Positions 26,958 through 36,333 of a stretch of DNA of 64,000 bases are shown one piece after another. Location: the NCBI RefSeq assembly GCF_025996515.1, contig NZ_BLRH01000014.1, positions 1-64,000 on the forward strand, written 5' to 3'. Numbering within the stretch: the first letter of the stretch is position 1; every line of letters starts with the position of its first letter. The notes beneath the pieces are model-generated. The model was not told where the DNA came from. It saw nothing but the letters and a program-made list of their open reading frames with translations, and searched no databases. The stretch comes from Rhizohabitans arisaemae (GTDB taxonomy: Bacteria > Actinomycetota > Actinomycetes > Streptosporangiales > Streptosporangiaceae). A program made the position numbers and the translations under genes.

Positions 26958-27872
26958 CTAGTGGGGATCGAGGCGTTTGCCGGTCAGCCGGACGAACGCG
27001 TCCTCCAGGCTGGCCTGCTCGACGCGCAGCCGTTCGGCCACGATCTGGTTGCGGGCCAGTACGGTGGTGACGGCGTTGAGCGCGTTGTCGTTGCCGCTGA
27101 CGACGACCAGCTCGCCCCGGCGGGTGACGCCCGAGACGTCGGGCAGGCTCGTCAGCAGGGAGTCGTCCAACGGCCTGGACGGACGGAACTGGATTCGCTG
27201 CCCGATGCGGGCCCGTTCGGTCAGGCCGGCCGGGGTGTCCACCATGACGACGCGTCCGGCGTCGATCAGGGCCAGCCGGTCACACAGCCGCTCGGCCTCC
27301 TCCATGAAGTGGGTGACCAGCACGATCGTCACCCCGCGGGACCGCACGCCCTCGATCAGGTCCCAGGTGTCGCGCCGTGCCTGCGGGTCGAGCCCGGTGG
27401 TGAGCTCGTCGAGGATCGCCACCCGAGGGTTGCCGACGAGTGCCAGTGCGATCGACAGCCGTTGCTTCTGGCCACCGGACAGCTTGGCGTACCTGGTCTT
27501 CGCCTTGTCGGTCAGGCCGAGGTCGTGCATCAGCCCGCGCCAGTCGGCCGGCCTGGGATAGAAGGAGCTGTAGAGCTCCAGGGCCTCGGCGACCTGTAGC
27601 CGCTCGGGGAGCTGGCCGGCCTGCAACTGGACACCGAGCCGCCGGGTCAGCTCGGCGCGGTCCCGGAGGGGATCGAGACCCAGCACTTTGATCTCGCCCC
27701 GGTCCGGCGTACGGAGGCCCTCGATGCACTCCACGGTCGTCGTCTTGCCGGCGCCGTTCGGGCCGAGGATCCCGAGGATCTCGCCCTCCTGAACGGTGAG
27801 CGAGACGTCGTCGACCGCGACCTTGTCGGCATAGCGCTTGTGGAGGTTGCGTACCTCGATCACTGGTGGCAT
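26958..27872 (-). CDS. ABC transporter ATP-binding protein (drug-exporter type)
   Basis: 304 residues. Walker A GPNGAGKTTT, signature LSGGQKQRL, Walker B VAILDELTTGLDP with a Thr-Thr variation of the usual EPT, and the H-loop VTHFMEEAE. The C-terminal extension is typical of DrrA-like exporters. ATG 27872 has GGAAGG 8 nt upstream. First gene of the exporter/two-component operon; the 32-bp palindrome at 28008-28039 lies in its upstream region. Confidence 0.94.
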   Translation of the reverse strand: MPPVIEVRNLHKRYADKVAVDDVSLTVQEGEILGILGPNGAGKTTTVECIEGLRTPDRGEIKVLGLDPLRDRAELTRRLGVQLQAGQLPERLQVAEALELYSSFYPRPADWRGLMHDLGLTDKAKTRYAKLSGGQKQRLSIALALVGNPRVAILDELTTGLDPQARRDTWDLIEGVRSRGVTIVLVTHFMEEAERLCDRLALIDAGRVVMVDTPAGLTERARIGQRIQFRPSRPLDDSLLTSLPDVSGVTRRGELVVVSGNDNALNAVTTVLARNQIVAERLRVEQASLEDAFVRLTGKRLDPH

Positions 27873-28552
27873 GTGCGCGTCCTTCCGGGGCTGGGCCCTT
27901 CGGTGATTGGCACTGCTCACCCTGCTACGACCGGCACTCCGGTGAACATCGACCAGCAGACCGGACCTGGCTGCCGCACGGTGGGGGCACCGGCCCAATC
28001 AAGCGGTGGTGGCGATCCACCGATCGGTGGATCGCCACCGGGGGCCTCGGTCGATAGGATGCGCTTCGTCGCTCCCTCGACCACGGTCTACGCGCGGCCG
28101 GGCTTCGAGTACTTCGGCCGGGGCCGCAGCGCGACCTGGCTGAACATGCGGAATGACCGGGTCCTTTGGGCTGGGCGGGTGGGTCATGGCCCGTACGCCG
28201 CCGCCTCATCATTCGTCAGGAACTCCACCGGCATAGCCCGCAAAGTAGGACCAACCAGCAGACCGCCCACCCACACCTATCGTTGCAAGGTCCCTACCTG
28301 CCTGACGCTACCCGCATCGGAACGGCCGGAGGCGCGCTATGTCGGCATTCGACGGCCCGCTAACGCCACTGGCCCATTCAGGTGCTGCTCGACCCCCGAC
28401 ACCGCAGGGAAGTAATTCAAGCCTTTCTGGGACGGCTGGAGGCAATTACTTGCGGGAAGTCCCATTCCCGTGAGTTGTTATCGTTTGGAGTGATCTGAAG
28501 GCATTGATGATCTCGGCGCAATCAACGCCGTGATTGGAGTCGTCGGGTTCAA
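27873..28552. other. Non-coding region left of the CRISPR-like repeats
   Basis: About 680 bp without a credible gene; the open frames are arginine-rich shadow frames. It holds the promoter side of the ABC operon and one long palindrome (28008-28039). The right part (about 28380-28550) is noticeably richer in A+T. Confidence 0.5.
28008..28039. repeat. 32-bp perfect palindrome, candidate operator
   Basis: GGTGGCGATCCACCGA is followed immediately by its exact reverse complement, without loop. It lies 136 bp upstream of the ABC ATPase start codon. There is no T-run. The symmetry fits a dimeric regulator site, for instance for the NarL-type regulator of the same operon. Confidence 0.7.
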
Positions 28553-28648
28553 GTCGCAATCCCTCCAGGGATGATCGGGCACTGATACTGCCCGGCGGGG
28601 AGGCCGCAAAGACGCAGTTGCGATCCCTCCAGGGATGATCGGGCGCTG
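28553..28648. CRISPR. Two-copy CRISPR-like repeat with one 32-bp spacer (orphan or vestigial)
   Basis: Two 32-bp repeats (28553-28584 and 28617-28648) differ at three positions and share the core ATCCCTCCAGGGATGATCGG, which includes the self-complementary stem ATCCCT/AGGGAT. They are separated by a 32-bp unrelated spacer (28585-28616), giving a 64-bp period. This is CRISPR geometry, but there are only two copies, no cas gene in the window and no recognisable leader. A simple repeated hairpin is the alternative. Confidence 0.45.
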
Positions 28649-28656
28649 CTCAACTC

Positions 28657-29034
28657 TCAAGGCTTGACGCGTCTGCGATTGGCCGGGCTTGTCCGGAGGA
28701 ACCACTCGAACGCCTCTCGGGCCAGTGCCGATACCGTCTTGCCCTCTTGCTCGGCTCGGGACTTCGCGCGTTCGCGCAGTTCTTCGGGGACACGAAAAGA
28801 AACCCTTGGGGAGTGTGAGCCTTCACCGGTCAGTGACGGACGCCCACTGCGGCCGGTCGGGACGGATACGCGGCCCTCGTCGATTGCACGGTGCACATCG
28901 GCGATCGCCTGATCCACGTACTCGTCCGTGATCGGGGCGCCCTTGGTGTCGTGGAGTTCCTCGGTGTCGATCTCGGAGTCGGGATCCAGGACCAGTTCGA
29001 TGTCTTCCGGTGGCCAGGTTCGGTGCTCGGTCAT
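28657..29034 (-). CDS. Ribbon-helix-helix antitoxin (CopG-like)
   Basis: 125 residues. Acidic N-terminal half; the C-terminal half holds PRVSFRVPEELRERAKSRAE followed by GKTVSALAREAFEWFL, a ribbon-helix-helix DNA-binding fold. The ATG overlaps the stop of the upstream toxin-like gene by 4 nt. The gene order toxin then antitoxin is like BrnTA or HicAB modules. It ends 9 bp from the CRISPR-like repeats. Confidence 0.75.
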   Translation of the reverse strand: MTEHRTWPPEDIELVLDPDSEIDTEELHDTKGAPITDEYVDQAIADVHRAIDEGRVSVPTGRSGRPSLTGEGSHSPRVSFRVPEELRERAKSRAEQEGKTVSALAREAFEWFLRTSPANRRRVKP

Positions 29035-29282
29035 GGCTTTCTCCTCCTCAGCGCGGTCGGCATCACATGGATGATCACCAGGTGTTTATCGGTGAGGACG
29101 CCGATCACTTCAAGTTCGATGCCCCTGTCATCCGGGCCGATCCACACCCATCGATCCTCCAGATTTGGGTCGGTGGCGGGAACGATTGCCGGCGGTCCGG
29201 ATCGAACCACATGAAGAGCGTGTGCCTGCACGATGCGGTGCCTGCGTGCCGACCGATAGAACCGCAACCTCTTCATGCCCAT
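29031..29282 (-). CDS. Putative toxin, small basic protein paired with an RHH antitoxin
   Basis: 83 residues, basic at both ends: RFYRSARRHRIVQAHALHV, then WVWIGPDDRGIELEVIGV and the C-terminal HVMPTALRRRKP. This is a widespread small actinobacterial family located next to CopG-type antitoxins; the fold is probably RelE/BrnT-like. ATG 29282 (MGMKRL) or ATG 29276. Toxicity is inferred from gene order and family, not shown. Confidence 0.7.
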   Translation of the reverse strand: MGMKRLRFYRSARRHRIVQAHALHVVRSGPPAIVPATDPNLEDRWVWIGPDDRGIELEVIGVLTDKHLVIIHVMPTALRRRKP

Positions 29283-29404
29283 ATTATGTCTGACACAACC
29301 CTGTTGGATAGGGCGATTCGAAGACCTGTGTGTCCACGACCCGACTGGGCGGTGGGTGACGAGCTGATCGCGGGGCGGGTGACTTGGGGATTTTTGGGGT
29401 GGGG

Positions 29405-30082
29405 TTAGCGGGGTTTGGTGGGGTCTTCGTGGAATGAGTCTTTGATGCGTTTGGTGGCGTCGTCGAGGGTGGAGCGGATGGTGGTGAGGGTCTGCTCGGA
29501 GAGGTTGGCGTCGGCGGCGGCCCGGCGTAGTTCGCCGATGAAGTCGGCGAGGATCCGGCCGAGTTCCTTGGCGCTCTCCGCGTGTGCCCGAGCCTGCTGG
29601 GAGCCGAGGGAGCTCGCCTCCGCCCAGGAGTCCTCCCAGAGGCGGCGCCACTCCTGCTTCTGGCGTTCCCACTGGTTGGGGCGGCTCATCTCGCGCCCCA
29701 TCTCCCGGGTCATCTGGGTGATGCCGTGGCGGAGGGAGCGCACGGTCTGGCGGACGTCTTCCTTCACTTCGCGGGCGATGTCGCGGACGGAGTCGGCGAG
29801 TTCCCGCTCCAGGTCGGAGAGTTCGTCGAAGCGTCCGGTGAGTTCCCCGCGGCCGGCGTCGGTGAGTTTGAAGACCTTCTTGCCGTCGACGACTTCGTGG
29901 GTGACCAGGCCTTCCTCTTCGAGCCGGGCGAGGCGCGGGTAGATCGTCCCGGGGGAGGGGGAGTAGACGCCGAGGAAGCGGTCCTGGAGGAGCCGGATGA
30001 CCTCGTAGCCGTGCCGGGGGTGCTCGTCGAGGAGCTTGAGAAGGTAGAGGCGGAGGCGGCCGTGGCCGAAGACGGGACTCAT
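29405..30082 (-). CDS. PadR-family transcriptional regulator
   Basis: 225 residues. The winged HTH reads LYLLKLLDEHPRHGYEVIRL then FLGVYSPSPGTIYPRLARLE and EEGLVTHEVVDGKKVFKLT; a long helical C-terminal part (about 95-225) includes a coiled-coil stretch, as in PadR subfamily 2 with an extended C terminus. Start ATG 30082 gives the normal N terminus. A DUF6104-like gene follows 114 bp upstream on the same strand. The target is unknown. Confidence 0.9.
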   Translation of the reverse strand: MSPVFGHGRLRLYLLKLLDEHPRHGYEVIRLLQDRFLGVYSPSPGTIYPRLARLEEEGLVTHEVVDGKKVFKLTDAGRGELTGRFDELSDLERELADSVRDIAREVKEDVRQTVRSLRHGITQMTREMGREMSRPNQWERQKQEWRRLWEDSWAEASSLGSQQARAHAESAKELGRILADFIGELRRAAADANLSEQTLTTIRSTLDDATKRIKDSFHEDPTKPR

Positions 30083-30196
30083 CCGCGGGCCCGTTTTGTC
30101 GCCCCGTGCACCCAGCCGGACATGAGTGTGCCCTTCTCCGAGGTACCGCCTGTCCACGACACGATATGTCGCGTTTCCGGGAAAGCCAAATACGCG

Positions 30197-30370
30197 TCAG
30201 TCGTCGTCGTCGAGGCGGGCCAGCCAGGTGGCCAGCCGTTCCACGGGGGTCTCGAACTCGGGGTTGAGGTCGACGAACTCGCGGAGACGCTCGGCGAGCC
30301 AGTCGATGGAGACCTCTTCGCCGCTGCGGCGGTCGACGAGCTCCTCGATCCCCCGATCGGTGAAGTACAC
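30197..30370 (-). CDS. Small conserved protein, DUF6104-like
   Basis: 57 residues, acidic: VYFTDRGIEELVDRRSGEEV...DWLAERLREFVDLNPEFETP VERLATWLARLDDDD is the pattern of a small actinobacterial family of unknown function, usually near a PadR gene. GTG start 30370 is decided by a perfect AAAGGAG 8 nt upstream. It sits directly downstream of a cluster of GAACAC half-sites (30386-30405). Confidence 0.8.
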   Translation of the reverse strand: MYFTDRGIEELVDRRSGEEVSIDWLAERLREFVDLNPEFETPVERLATWLARLDDDD

Positions 30371-30385
30371 GGTTTGAACTCCTTT

Positions 30386-30405
30386 GAACACAGTGTTCTG
30401 AACAC
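30386..30405. promoter_or_regulatory. Three alternating GAACAC half-sites (candidate operator)
   Basis: GAACAC-A-GTGTTC-T-GAACAC: the first pair and the second pair each form a 13-bp inverted repeat with a 1-nt centre. It lies just upstream of the ribosome-binding site of the DUF6104-like gene and could be the site of the neighbouring PadR regulator. The spacing is not that of a LexA box. Confidence 0.5.
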
Positions 30406-30674
30406 AGGGGAGATGATCTTCAGCCTACCGGGTGAAATTCCAAGCTCCGCACAGCACGCTTGGCTGGGTTCCAACTCCCTCAACCCTAGTCAGAGCCTGG
30501 GTGTGCGTGGCGGTCGGTCGGCACCACGGGTCACTGATCGCAAGGTAGCCGACATGGCAGGTCGTGCCCCTACTTCGATGACCGACGCGGCCTGCTCGCC
30601 TTCGCAACCCAGGTGATCGTTGTGGACTGTGGGCCCGATGGGGTTTGCACAGCGCAATGATCATAGTGAGTGGG
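30406..30674. other. Intergenic region, nothing recognised
   Basis: About 270 bp between the DUF6104-like gene and the kgd terminator; no gene, repeat or RNA structure was found that I can support. Confidence 0.4.
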
Positions 30675-30718
30675 AAAAAGGAACAGCTGCCACCAGCGGG
30701 GAGCCGGTGACAGCTGTT
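30675..30718 (-). terminator. Rho-independent terminator of kgd
   Basis: On the minus strand AACAGCTG and CAGCTGTT bracket a further stem (ACC-GGC/GCT-GGT) and are followed by CCTTTTT. It begins about 24 nt after the kgd stop. Confidence 0.85.
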
Positions 30719-30741
30719 TTGAGTCGCAGCTCGATCGGGGA

Positions 30742-33700
30742 TCAGCCGAAGATCTGGGCGAGCAGGTCGTGGAGTTCGGCGTCGTGGGCGGCGTGGGAGC
30801 CGACTGCGGGCGACGGGTTGTTGATCCGGGACACCCGGCGCAGCGGCCGTCCACCGAACACGTCGGGGGTTTCGACCATCTTGAGGGTGAGGAACGGCCA
30901 CGGTCCCATGTTGACCGGCTCGTCCTGTGCCCAGGTCAGGGTGGCCTCGCTCGGGTAGCGGCCGAGTTCGGCGCCGAGCTCGTCCACCGGCATCGGGTAG
31001 AGCCGCTCCAGCCGTACGATCGCCACATCGGTGCGTCCGGCCTTCTCCCTGGCCGCGGCCAGGTCGTAGTAGATCTTGCCGGAGCAGAGGACGATCTCCC
31101 GGACACCCTGCGGGTTCACCTCGGAGTCGCCGATGACGGGCTGGAAGTGCCCGCTGGTGAAGTCATCGGTCGCCGAGGTGGCGCTCTTGTGCCGCAGCAG
31201 CGACTTGGGGGTGAAGACGACGAGCGGCTTGCGACGGTCGGACAGCACCTGCCACCGCAGGAGGTGGAAGTAGTTGGCCGGCGTCGTGGGCTGCACCACG
31301 GTCATGTTGTCCTGGGCGCAGAGCTGCAGGAACCGCTCGATCCGGGCGGAGGAGTGGTCCGGGCCCTGTCCCTCGTACCCGTGCGGCAGCAGCAGGACGA
31401 CCGAGGAGCGCTGGCCCCACTTCTGCTCACCGGAGGAGATGAACTCGTCGATGATCGATTGGGCGCCGTTCACGAAGTCGCCGAACTGGGCTTCCCAGGC
31501 CACCAGCGCGTCCGGCCGGACCACGCTGTAGCCGTACTCGAAGCCGAGGGCGGCGAACTCGCTGAGCAGCGAGTCGTAGACGTAGAACTTGGTGGTGCCC
31601 CGGTTGAACTGCTTGAGCGGGGTGTGCTCGTCCCCGGTGCCGCGGTCGACGAGGACGGCGTGCCGCTGGCCGAAGGTGCCGCGGCGCGAGTCCTGGCCGA
31701 CGAGCCGGACCGGGTGGTTGTCCAGCAGGAGCGAGCCGAACGCGAGTGCCTCACCGGTCGCCCAGTCGATCGCGTCCTCGCTGACCATCTGGCCGCGGCG
31801 CTGGATCACCGGCGCCAGACGCGGGTGGACGGTGAAACCTTCGGGGAGGCTCAGCTGGGTGTCGATGACCTGCTTGACGGTCTCGTTGGTGATGGCCGTC
31901 TCGGTGGTGCCGTGCGACCAGGGGAAGACCTCGGCGGTCTGCGGCTTGACGACCGACCCCGGCTCCAGCGGCTTCTTGGCGGCCTCACGGGTCTCGGTGA
32001 AGGCCCGCTCCAGCTGCTCCTGGTAGTCGCGGAGCGCCTGCTCGGCCTCCTCCACCGTGATGTCGCCCCGGCCGATCAGGGCCTCGGTGTAGAGCTTGCG
32101 GGTGGAGCGCTTGGCGTCGATCAGGTCGTACATGAGCGGCTGGGTGAACGAGGGGTTGTCCATCTCGTTGTGGCCGCGCCGCCGGTAGCAGACGAGGTCG
32201 ATGACGACGTCCTTGCGGAAGGTCTGCCGGTACTCGAAGGCGAGCTTGCCGACCCGGACGACGGCTTCGGGGTCGTCGCCGTTGACGTGGAAGATCGGTG
32301 CCTGGATCATCCGGGCGACGTCGGTGGCGTACACCGAGGAACGGGACGACGCCGGGGACGTGGTGAAGCCGACCTGGTTGTTGACGACGACGTGCACGGT
32401 GCCGCCGGTGCGGTATCCGCGCAGCTGGGAGAGGTGCAGCGTCTCCGCGACCACGCCCTGCCCGGCGAAGGCCGCGTCGCCGTGGACGAGGACGGGCAGG
32501 ACGGTGAAGCCTTCCTCGCCCCGCTCCAGCAGGTCCTGCTTGGCCCGTACCACGCCTTCGGTGACGGGGTCGACGGCCTCCAGGTGGGAGGGGTTCGCCA
32601 CCACCGAGGTCGTGATCTTGGCGCCGTTGGGGGCGACGAAGTCGCCCTCGGCGCCCAGGTGGTACTTCACGTCGCCGGAGCCGTGCGCGGAGCGCGGGTC
32701 CAGGTTTCCCTCGAACTCGCCGAAGACCTGGGCGTAGGACTTGCCCACGATGTTGGCGAGGACGTTCAGCCGGCCCCGGTGGGCCATGCCGATGACGACC
32801 TCGTCCAGGCTCTCGCCGGCGGCGGCGCTGATCACCGAGTCGAGCAGCGGGATCAGGGACTCCCCGCCTTCGAGGGAGAACCGCTTCTGGCCGACGTACT
32901 TGGTCTGCAGGAACGTCTCGAAGGCCTCCGCCGTGTTGAGCCGCTGCAGGATGTGCAGCTGCTCGTCGCGGTCCGGCTTGACGTGCGGGCGCTCGATCCG
33001 CGCCTGGACCCAGGCCCGCTCCTCCGGGTGCTGGATGTGCATGTACTCGATGCCGATGGTCCGGCAGTAGGAGTCGCGGAGCACACCGAGGATGTCGCGG
33101 AGTTTGGCGAGCGGCTTGCCGCCGAACCCGCCGGTGGCGAACTCCCGCTCCAGGTCCCACAGGGTCAGGCCGTGCGACTTGATGTCCAGGTCGGGGTGCC
33201 TGCGCTGGTTGTACTCCAGCGGGTCGGTGTCGGCCATGAGGTGGCCGCGCACCCGGTAGGCGTGGATGAGCTCGATGACCCGGGCCGACTTGGCCACGTC
33301 GTCGTCGTGGGTGGCGGAGATGTCCTGGACCCAGCGGACGGGCTCGTAGGGGATGCGGAGCGACTCGAAGATGTCGTCGTAGAAGCCGTCCTCGCCGAGG
33401 AGGAGGCGGTGGATCTGCCGGAGGAAGTCGCCGGACTGGGCGCCCTGGATGATCCGGTGGTCGTAGGTGGAGGTCAGCGTCATGACCTTGCTCACCGCGA
33501 GCCGGGAGAGCGTCTCGGGGGAGGCGCCCTGGTATTCGGCCGGGTACTCCATGGCGCCCACACCGATGATCGTGCCCTGGCCCTGCATGAGGCGGGGCAC
33601 CGAGTGCACCGTGCCGATGGTGCCGGGGTTGGTGAGGCTGATCGTGGTCCCGGCGAAGTCCTCGACGCCGAGCTTGCCGCTTCGCGCCTTGCGGACGATC

Positions 33701-34401
33701 TCTTCGTACGCCATCCAGAACTGGCGGAAGTCCATCGACTCGGCGCCCTTGATGGAGGGGACGAGGAGCTGCCGCGTGCCGTCGCTCTTCTTGACGTCGA
33801 TCGCCAGACCCAGGCCGACGTGCTCGGGCTTGGCCAGCACCGGCTTGCCGTCGACTTCGGCGTAGGAGTGGTTCATGTCCGGCATCGTCTGGAGCGCCTT
33901 GACGATGGCGTATCCGATGATGTGGGTGAACGACACCTTGCCGCCGCGACCGCGCTGCAGGTGGTTGTTGATGACGATGCGGTTGTCGATGAGCAGCTTG
34001 GCGGGGACCGCCCGGACGCTGGTCGCCGTGGGGACCGCGAGGGAGGACTCCATGTTGGCCACGGTCCGCGCGGCGGCGCCGCGCAGGCGCACCTCTTCGG
34101 CGCCCGCGGGTACGGCGGGGCCCTTGATCGCGGGGGCGGCGGGTGCGGCGGGGGGAGCCGGGGGAACGACGGGCTTCGCCGGTGCCGTGGGGGTCACGGT
34201 CGCCGTGCCGGCGCCGTTTCCGGGAGCTCGTCCAGGCCCGTAGTCGGGGTTGTAGTCAGCGAAGAAGTTCCACCAAGCTTTGTCGACCGACTCAGGATCC
34301 TGGAGATACTTCTGGTACAGCTCGTCGACAAGCCACTCATTGGGACCAAAGGCTGCCAGCGGGTTTGTCCGCGCTGAGTCAGGTCGACTTTCTGTAGACA
34401 C
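30742..34401 (-). CDS. kgd: Multifunctional 2-oxoglutarate dehydrogenase E1 / 2-oxoglutarate decarboxylase
   Basis: 1219 residues, the fused actinobacterial type. The N-terminal segment [17 protein letters not shown] is the E1-o domain; then comes an E2-like acyltransferase domain with [13 protein letters not shown] (catalytic His-Asp region), followed by the E1 ThDP domain ([35 protein letters not shown]) and the transketolase C-terminal part. No lipoyl domain, as usual for Kgd, which uses a separate E2. It catalyses the oxidative decarboxylation of 2-oxoglutarate in the TCA cycle and may also make 2-hydroxy-3-oxoadipate. GTG 34401 (VSTESRPD) matches the family; a GhdE/FHA regulator is not nearby. 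Confidence 0.96.
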   Translation of the reverse strand: MSTESRPDSARTNPLAAFGPNEWLVDELYQKYLQDPESVDKAWWNFFADYNPDYGPGRAPGNGAGTATVTPTAPAKPVVPPAPPAAPAAPAIKGPAVPAGAEEVRLRGAAARTVANMESSLAVPTATSVRAVPAKLLIDNRIVINNHLQRGRGGKVSFTHIIGYAIVKALQTMPDMNHSYAEVDGKPVLAKPEHVGLGLAIDVKKSDGTRQLLVPSIKGAESMDFRQFWMAYEEIVRKARSGKLGVEDFAGTTISLTNPGTIGTVHSVPRLMQGQGTIIGVGAMEYPAEYQGASPETLSRLAVSKVMTLTSTYDHRIIQGAQSGDFLRQIHRLLLGEDGFYDDIFESLRIPYEPVRWVQDISATHDDDVAKSARVIELIHAYRVRGHLMADTDPLEYNQRRHPDLDIKSHGLTLWDLEREFATGGFGGKPLAKLRDILGVLRDSYCRTIGIEYMHIQHPEERAWVQARIERPHVKPDRDEQLHILQRLNTAEAFETFLQTKYVGQKRFSLEGGESLIPLLDSVISAAAGESLDEVVIGMAHRGRLNVLANIVGKSYAQVFGEFEGNLDPRSAHGSGDVKYHLGAEGDFVAPNGAKITTSVVANPSHLEAVDPVTEGVVRAKQDLLERGEEGFTVLPVLVHGDAAFAGQGVVAETLHLSQLRGYRTGGTVHVVVNNQVGFTTSPASSRSSVYATDVARMIQAPIFHVNGDDPEAVVRVGKLAFEYRQTFRKDVVIDLVCYRRRGHNEMDNPSFTQPLMYDLIDAKRSTRKLYTEALIGRGDITVEEAEQALRDYQEQLERAFTETREAAKKPLEPGSVVKPQTAEVFPWSHGTTETAITNETVKQVIDTQLSLPEGFTVHPRLAPVIQRRGQMVSEDAIDWATGEALAFGSLLLDNHPVRLVGQDSRRGTFGQRHAVLVDRGTGDEHTPLKQFNRGTTKFYVYDSLLSEFAALGFEYGYSVVRPDALVAWEAQFGDFVNGAQSIIDEFISSGEQKWGQRSSVVLLLPHGYEGQGPDHSSARIERFLQLCAQDNMTVVQPTTPANYFHLLRWQVLSDRRKPLVVFTPKSLLRHKSATSATDDFTSGHFQPVIGDSEVNPQGVREIVLCSGKIYYDLAAAREKAGRTDVAIVRLERLYPMPVDELGAELGRYPSEATLTWAQDEPVNMGPWPFLTLKMVETPDVFGGRPLRRVSRINNPSPAVGSHAAHDAELHDLLAQIFG

Positions 34402-34516
34402 GGCGGAAATCGCCCTCTTCCGCAGATCGGCGTTGGATGTTAGGTAACCGGTCTCAAGGCTACTCGTCCGAATTGGGCGAGTGGGCCCGACTCGGGTAAC
34501 CTCTCGCACGATCCTC

Positions 34517-36025
34517 TCAGGACCGCTCGATCTGGTCACCCCTGATTAGCTCATAAGGGTAGTGTCCCTGGTCACAGAAGCTCTCAGGTACGGGGAAACG
34601 TGCGGAGAGCAGTTTGTCGCCGACGTTGAGTGATCCACCGGTGGCGGCGACCCGGTCATGGAGCACGTGAAGTTTGTCTGGATTGTGACCTTCTTCGCCT
34701 GTGTCGTCGAACAGCAGACCCTCGCCCGACACCTCGATGAGCAGCTCGTTCTCCTCGCACGCGAGCCGTACCTCCACCGGGGAGGCGGGGGCCGTCCTCC
34801 GGGCGCAGGCCAGCGCCGCCTGAACGCAGTCGAACGCCGCGTGCTCGACCCCGGCCGGATGCCGCCCGAGCTCGCCGATGTCGGTCTCCACCGGGATCGG
34901 GGTGCGCCGGACGAGCGCGGTCACCGCGTCGGCGAGACCTCCCGTGGTCATCTCCTCCGGCCAGAGCTCGGCGGAGATCGCGCGTACCGTGACGAGGAGC
35001 TCCCGGGCCTGATCCTGGATCTGTTCGAGCTCGGCCGCCGCAGCGGCGGCCTCCGGCGTGGCGACCTTGGCGGCGACGCCGGGCCCGATCCGGACCGGTT
35101 CGATGAGGGTACGGCGCAGCAGCCGCAGCCGGACGGCGAGCTCGGCCACCCGCCGCTGTACGGCGTGCCGCAGCGTTCCGGCGGTCCGCGCCCGCTCGAC
35201 CTCGAAGGCGTCGAGGAGTCGGGGCCGTAGGTCCGGCGACGGCGGGGCGAGGGGCCGGCTCACGGTGTGCAGGGCCCGGGCCGCGGCCCGGGCGAAGTCC
35301 CGGATCACGGCGGGGTCGTGTTCCCCGCCCACCTCCAGCTTCCCGAGGTCGGTCCCGTCGTGGGAGAGCGGTGCGGAGGTCGCCGGGGCGTGTCCCTCCT
35401 GCCCGTACGCGAGCACGCGTCCGGGCAGGTGGACACGGACCCAGGGAGCCCCGAGACCCCGGGTGAGCGATTCGGCGATCAGCGAGGTGACGGCCTTCTC
35501 GTCGCCGGAGGCGTCGAACGCCCGCTCCACGGTGTGCAGGTGGGCGAGGTCGTGCCGTGGCATCAGCATGATTACGACGCCGACCGCGAGCTGGAACGGG
35601 TGGACGGGGAGGAGCACGGTGACCCACAGGGCGCGCAGCACCCAGGTCTCCCCGGGGCGGAGCCGCCTGCCCGCGGGGAGTCCGGCGATCAGCTGTGCCC
35701 CGAGGACGAACACCGCGCCGAGCGCGACGTCCGCCGCGAACCCGCACAACTGCGCCCATACGGTGTCCGCCGGTGGCATCGCGCCGACGGCGGTCAGGGT
35801 GACGTGCCCGGAGTACACGGTCGCCAGGAGCAGGACGCCCGGGGAGAGTGGATGGCCGGGGGCGCGGCGGAGCCCGTACAGGCCGGCGCAGTAAAAGGTG
35901 AGGGCGCCGAGGAGCGGCAGCCTGGCCTCGGGGACCGACGTCAGGGCGAGCAGCGCGCTCAGTGAAAGCGTGAGAGCACCGGTGACCGCGGCCCCGGTGG
36001 TCCATCGGCTCTGCGCCTGCCGCAC
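34517..36025 (-). CDS. Membrane sensor-kinase-like protein with degenerate ATPase domain
   Basis: 502 residues. About six N-terminal membrane helices, a GAF-like middle (about 170-260), then a HisKA_3-like stretch ([18 protein letters not shown]) and a HATPase-like C terminus ending [15 protein letters not shown]. The expected DxGxG of the G1 box is replaced (EVSGEGLLF), so ATP binding may be weak or lost. No response regulator is adjacent. GTG 36025. It lies between kgd and the divergent ArsR operon; function unknown. Confidence 0.75.
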   Translation of the reverse strand: MRQAQSRWTTGAAVTGALTLSLSALLALTSVPEARLPLLGALTFYCAGLYGLRRAPGHPLSPGVLLLATVYSGHVTLTAVGAMPPADTVWAQLCGFAADVALGAVFVLGAQLIAGLPAGRRLRPGETWVLRALWVTVLLPVHPFQLAVGVVIMLMPRHDLAHLHTVERAFDASGDEKAVTSLIAESLTRGLGAPWVRVHLPGRVLAYGQEGHAPATSAPLSHDGTDLGKLEVGGEHDPAVIRDFARAAARALHTVSRPLAPPSPDLRPRLLDAFEVERARTAGTLRHAVQRRVAELAVRLRLLRRTLIEPVRIGPGVAAKVATPEAAAAAAELEQIQDQARELLVTVRAISAELWPEEMTTGGLADAVTALVRRTPIPVETDIGELGRHPAGVEHAAFDCVQAALACARRTAPASPVEVRLACEENELLIEVSGEGLLFDDTGEEGHNPDKLHVLHDRVAATGGSLNVGDKLLSARFPVPESFCDQGHYPYELIRGDQIERS

Positions 36026-36273
36026 GTGTCACATCGTGCGCCCCATGGAGATCCACCACAAGTCATATCGGCGGCCGACCCGGCCGTAGGACCGGTGCCG
36101 GAATCGGACGAGGGTCCGTCCCAGGGTGAGGTGGCCATGGGTCTCCCCGAGCGGACCCAACGGCGGTTTGCTTCAGCGCGGCTCCACCGGCGCGTTACGG
36201 CGGTCGCGAGGGCCGGCGACCTGGAGGCGACCGGTTTGGAACCGCGTGTCTCGCCGTCACGAGCCGGAGGATC

Positions 36274-36317
36274 GCAAAGAGTTATTTGCAAAATTCTCTT
36301 TGCAAATAACTCTTTGC
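36274..36317. promoter_or_regulatory. Perfect 19-bp inverted repeat, operator of the ArsR-type gene
   Basis: GCAAAGAGTTATTTGCAAA (36274-36292), a 6-nt centre, and its exact reverse complement (36299-36317). Each arm contains the self-complementary TTTGCAAA. The site ends 16 bp before the start codon of the ArsR-type regulator, where a repressor would block transcription. It is AT-rich in a GC-rich genome. Confidence 0.85.
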
Positions 36318-36333
36318 GCTTTACTCTCGGCGC

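Noticed and set aside
28540-28570. GGGTTCAAGTC resembling a tRNA T-loop
   Set aside because: The flanking bases cannot form a T-stem or acceptor stem, and the rest of the cloverleaf is missing; it is better explained by the CRISPR-like repeat.
30386-30398. LexA box (GAAC-N-GTTC)
   Set aside because: The centre spacing between GAAC and GTTC is five, not the four required for actinobacterial SOS boxes, and the neighbouring genes are not DNA-repair genes.
30670-34377. 1235-residue plus-strand reading frame
   Set aside because: It is an antisense shadow of kgd in GC-rich DNA, rich in Val/Gly/Glu/Arg without any domain, and has no ribosome-binding site.
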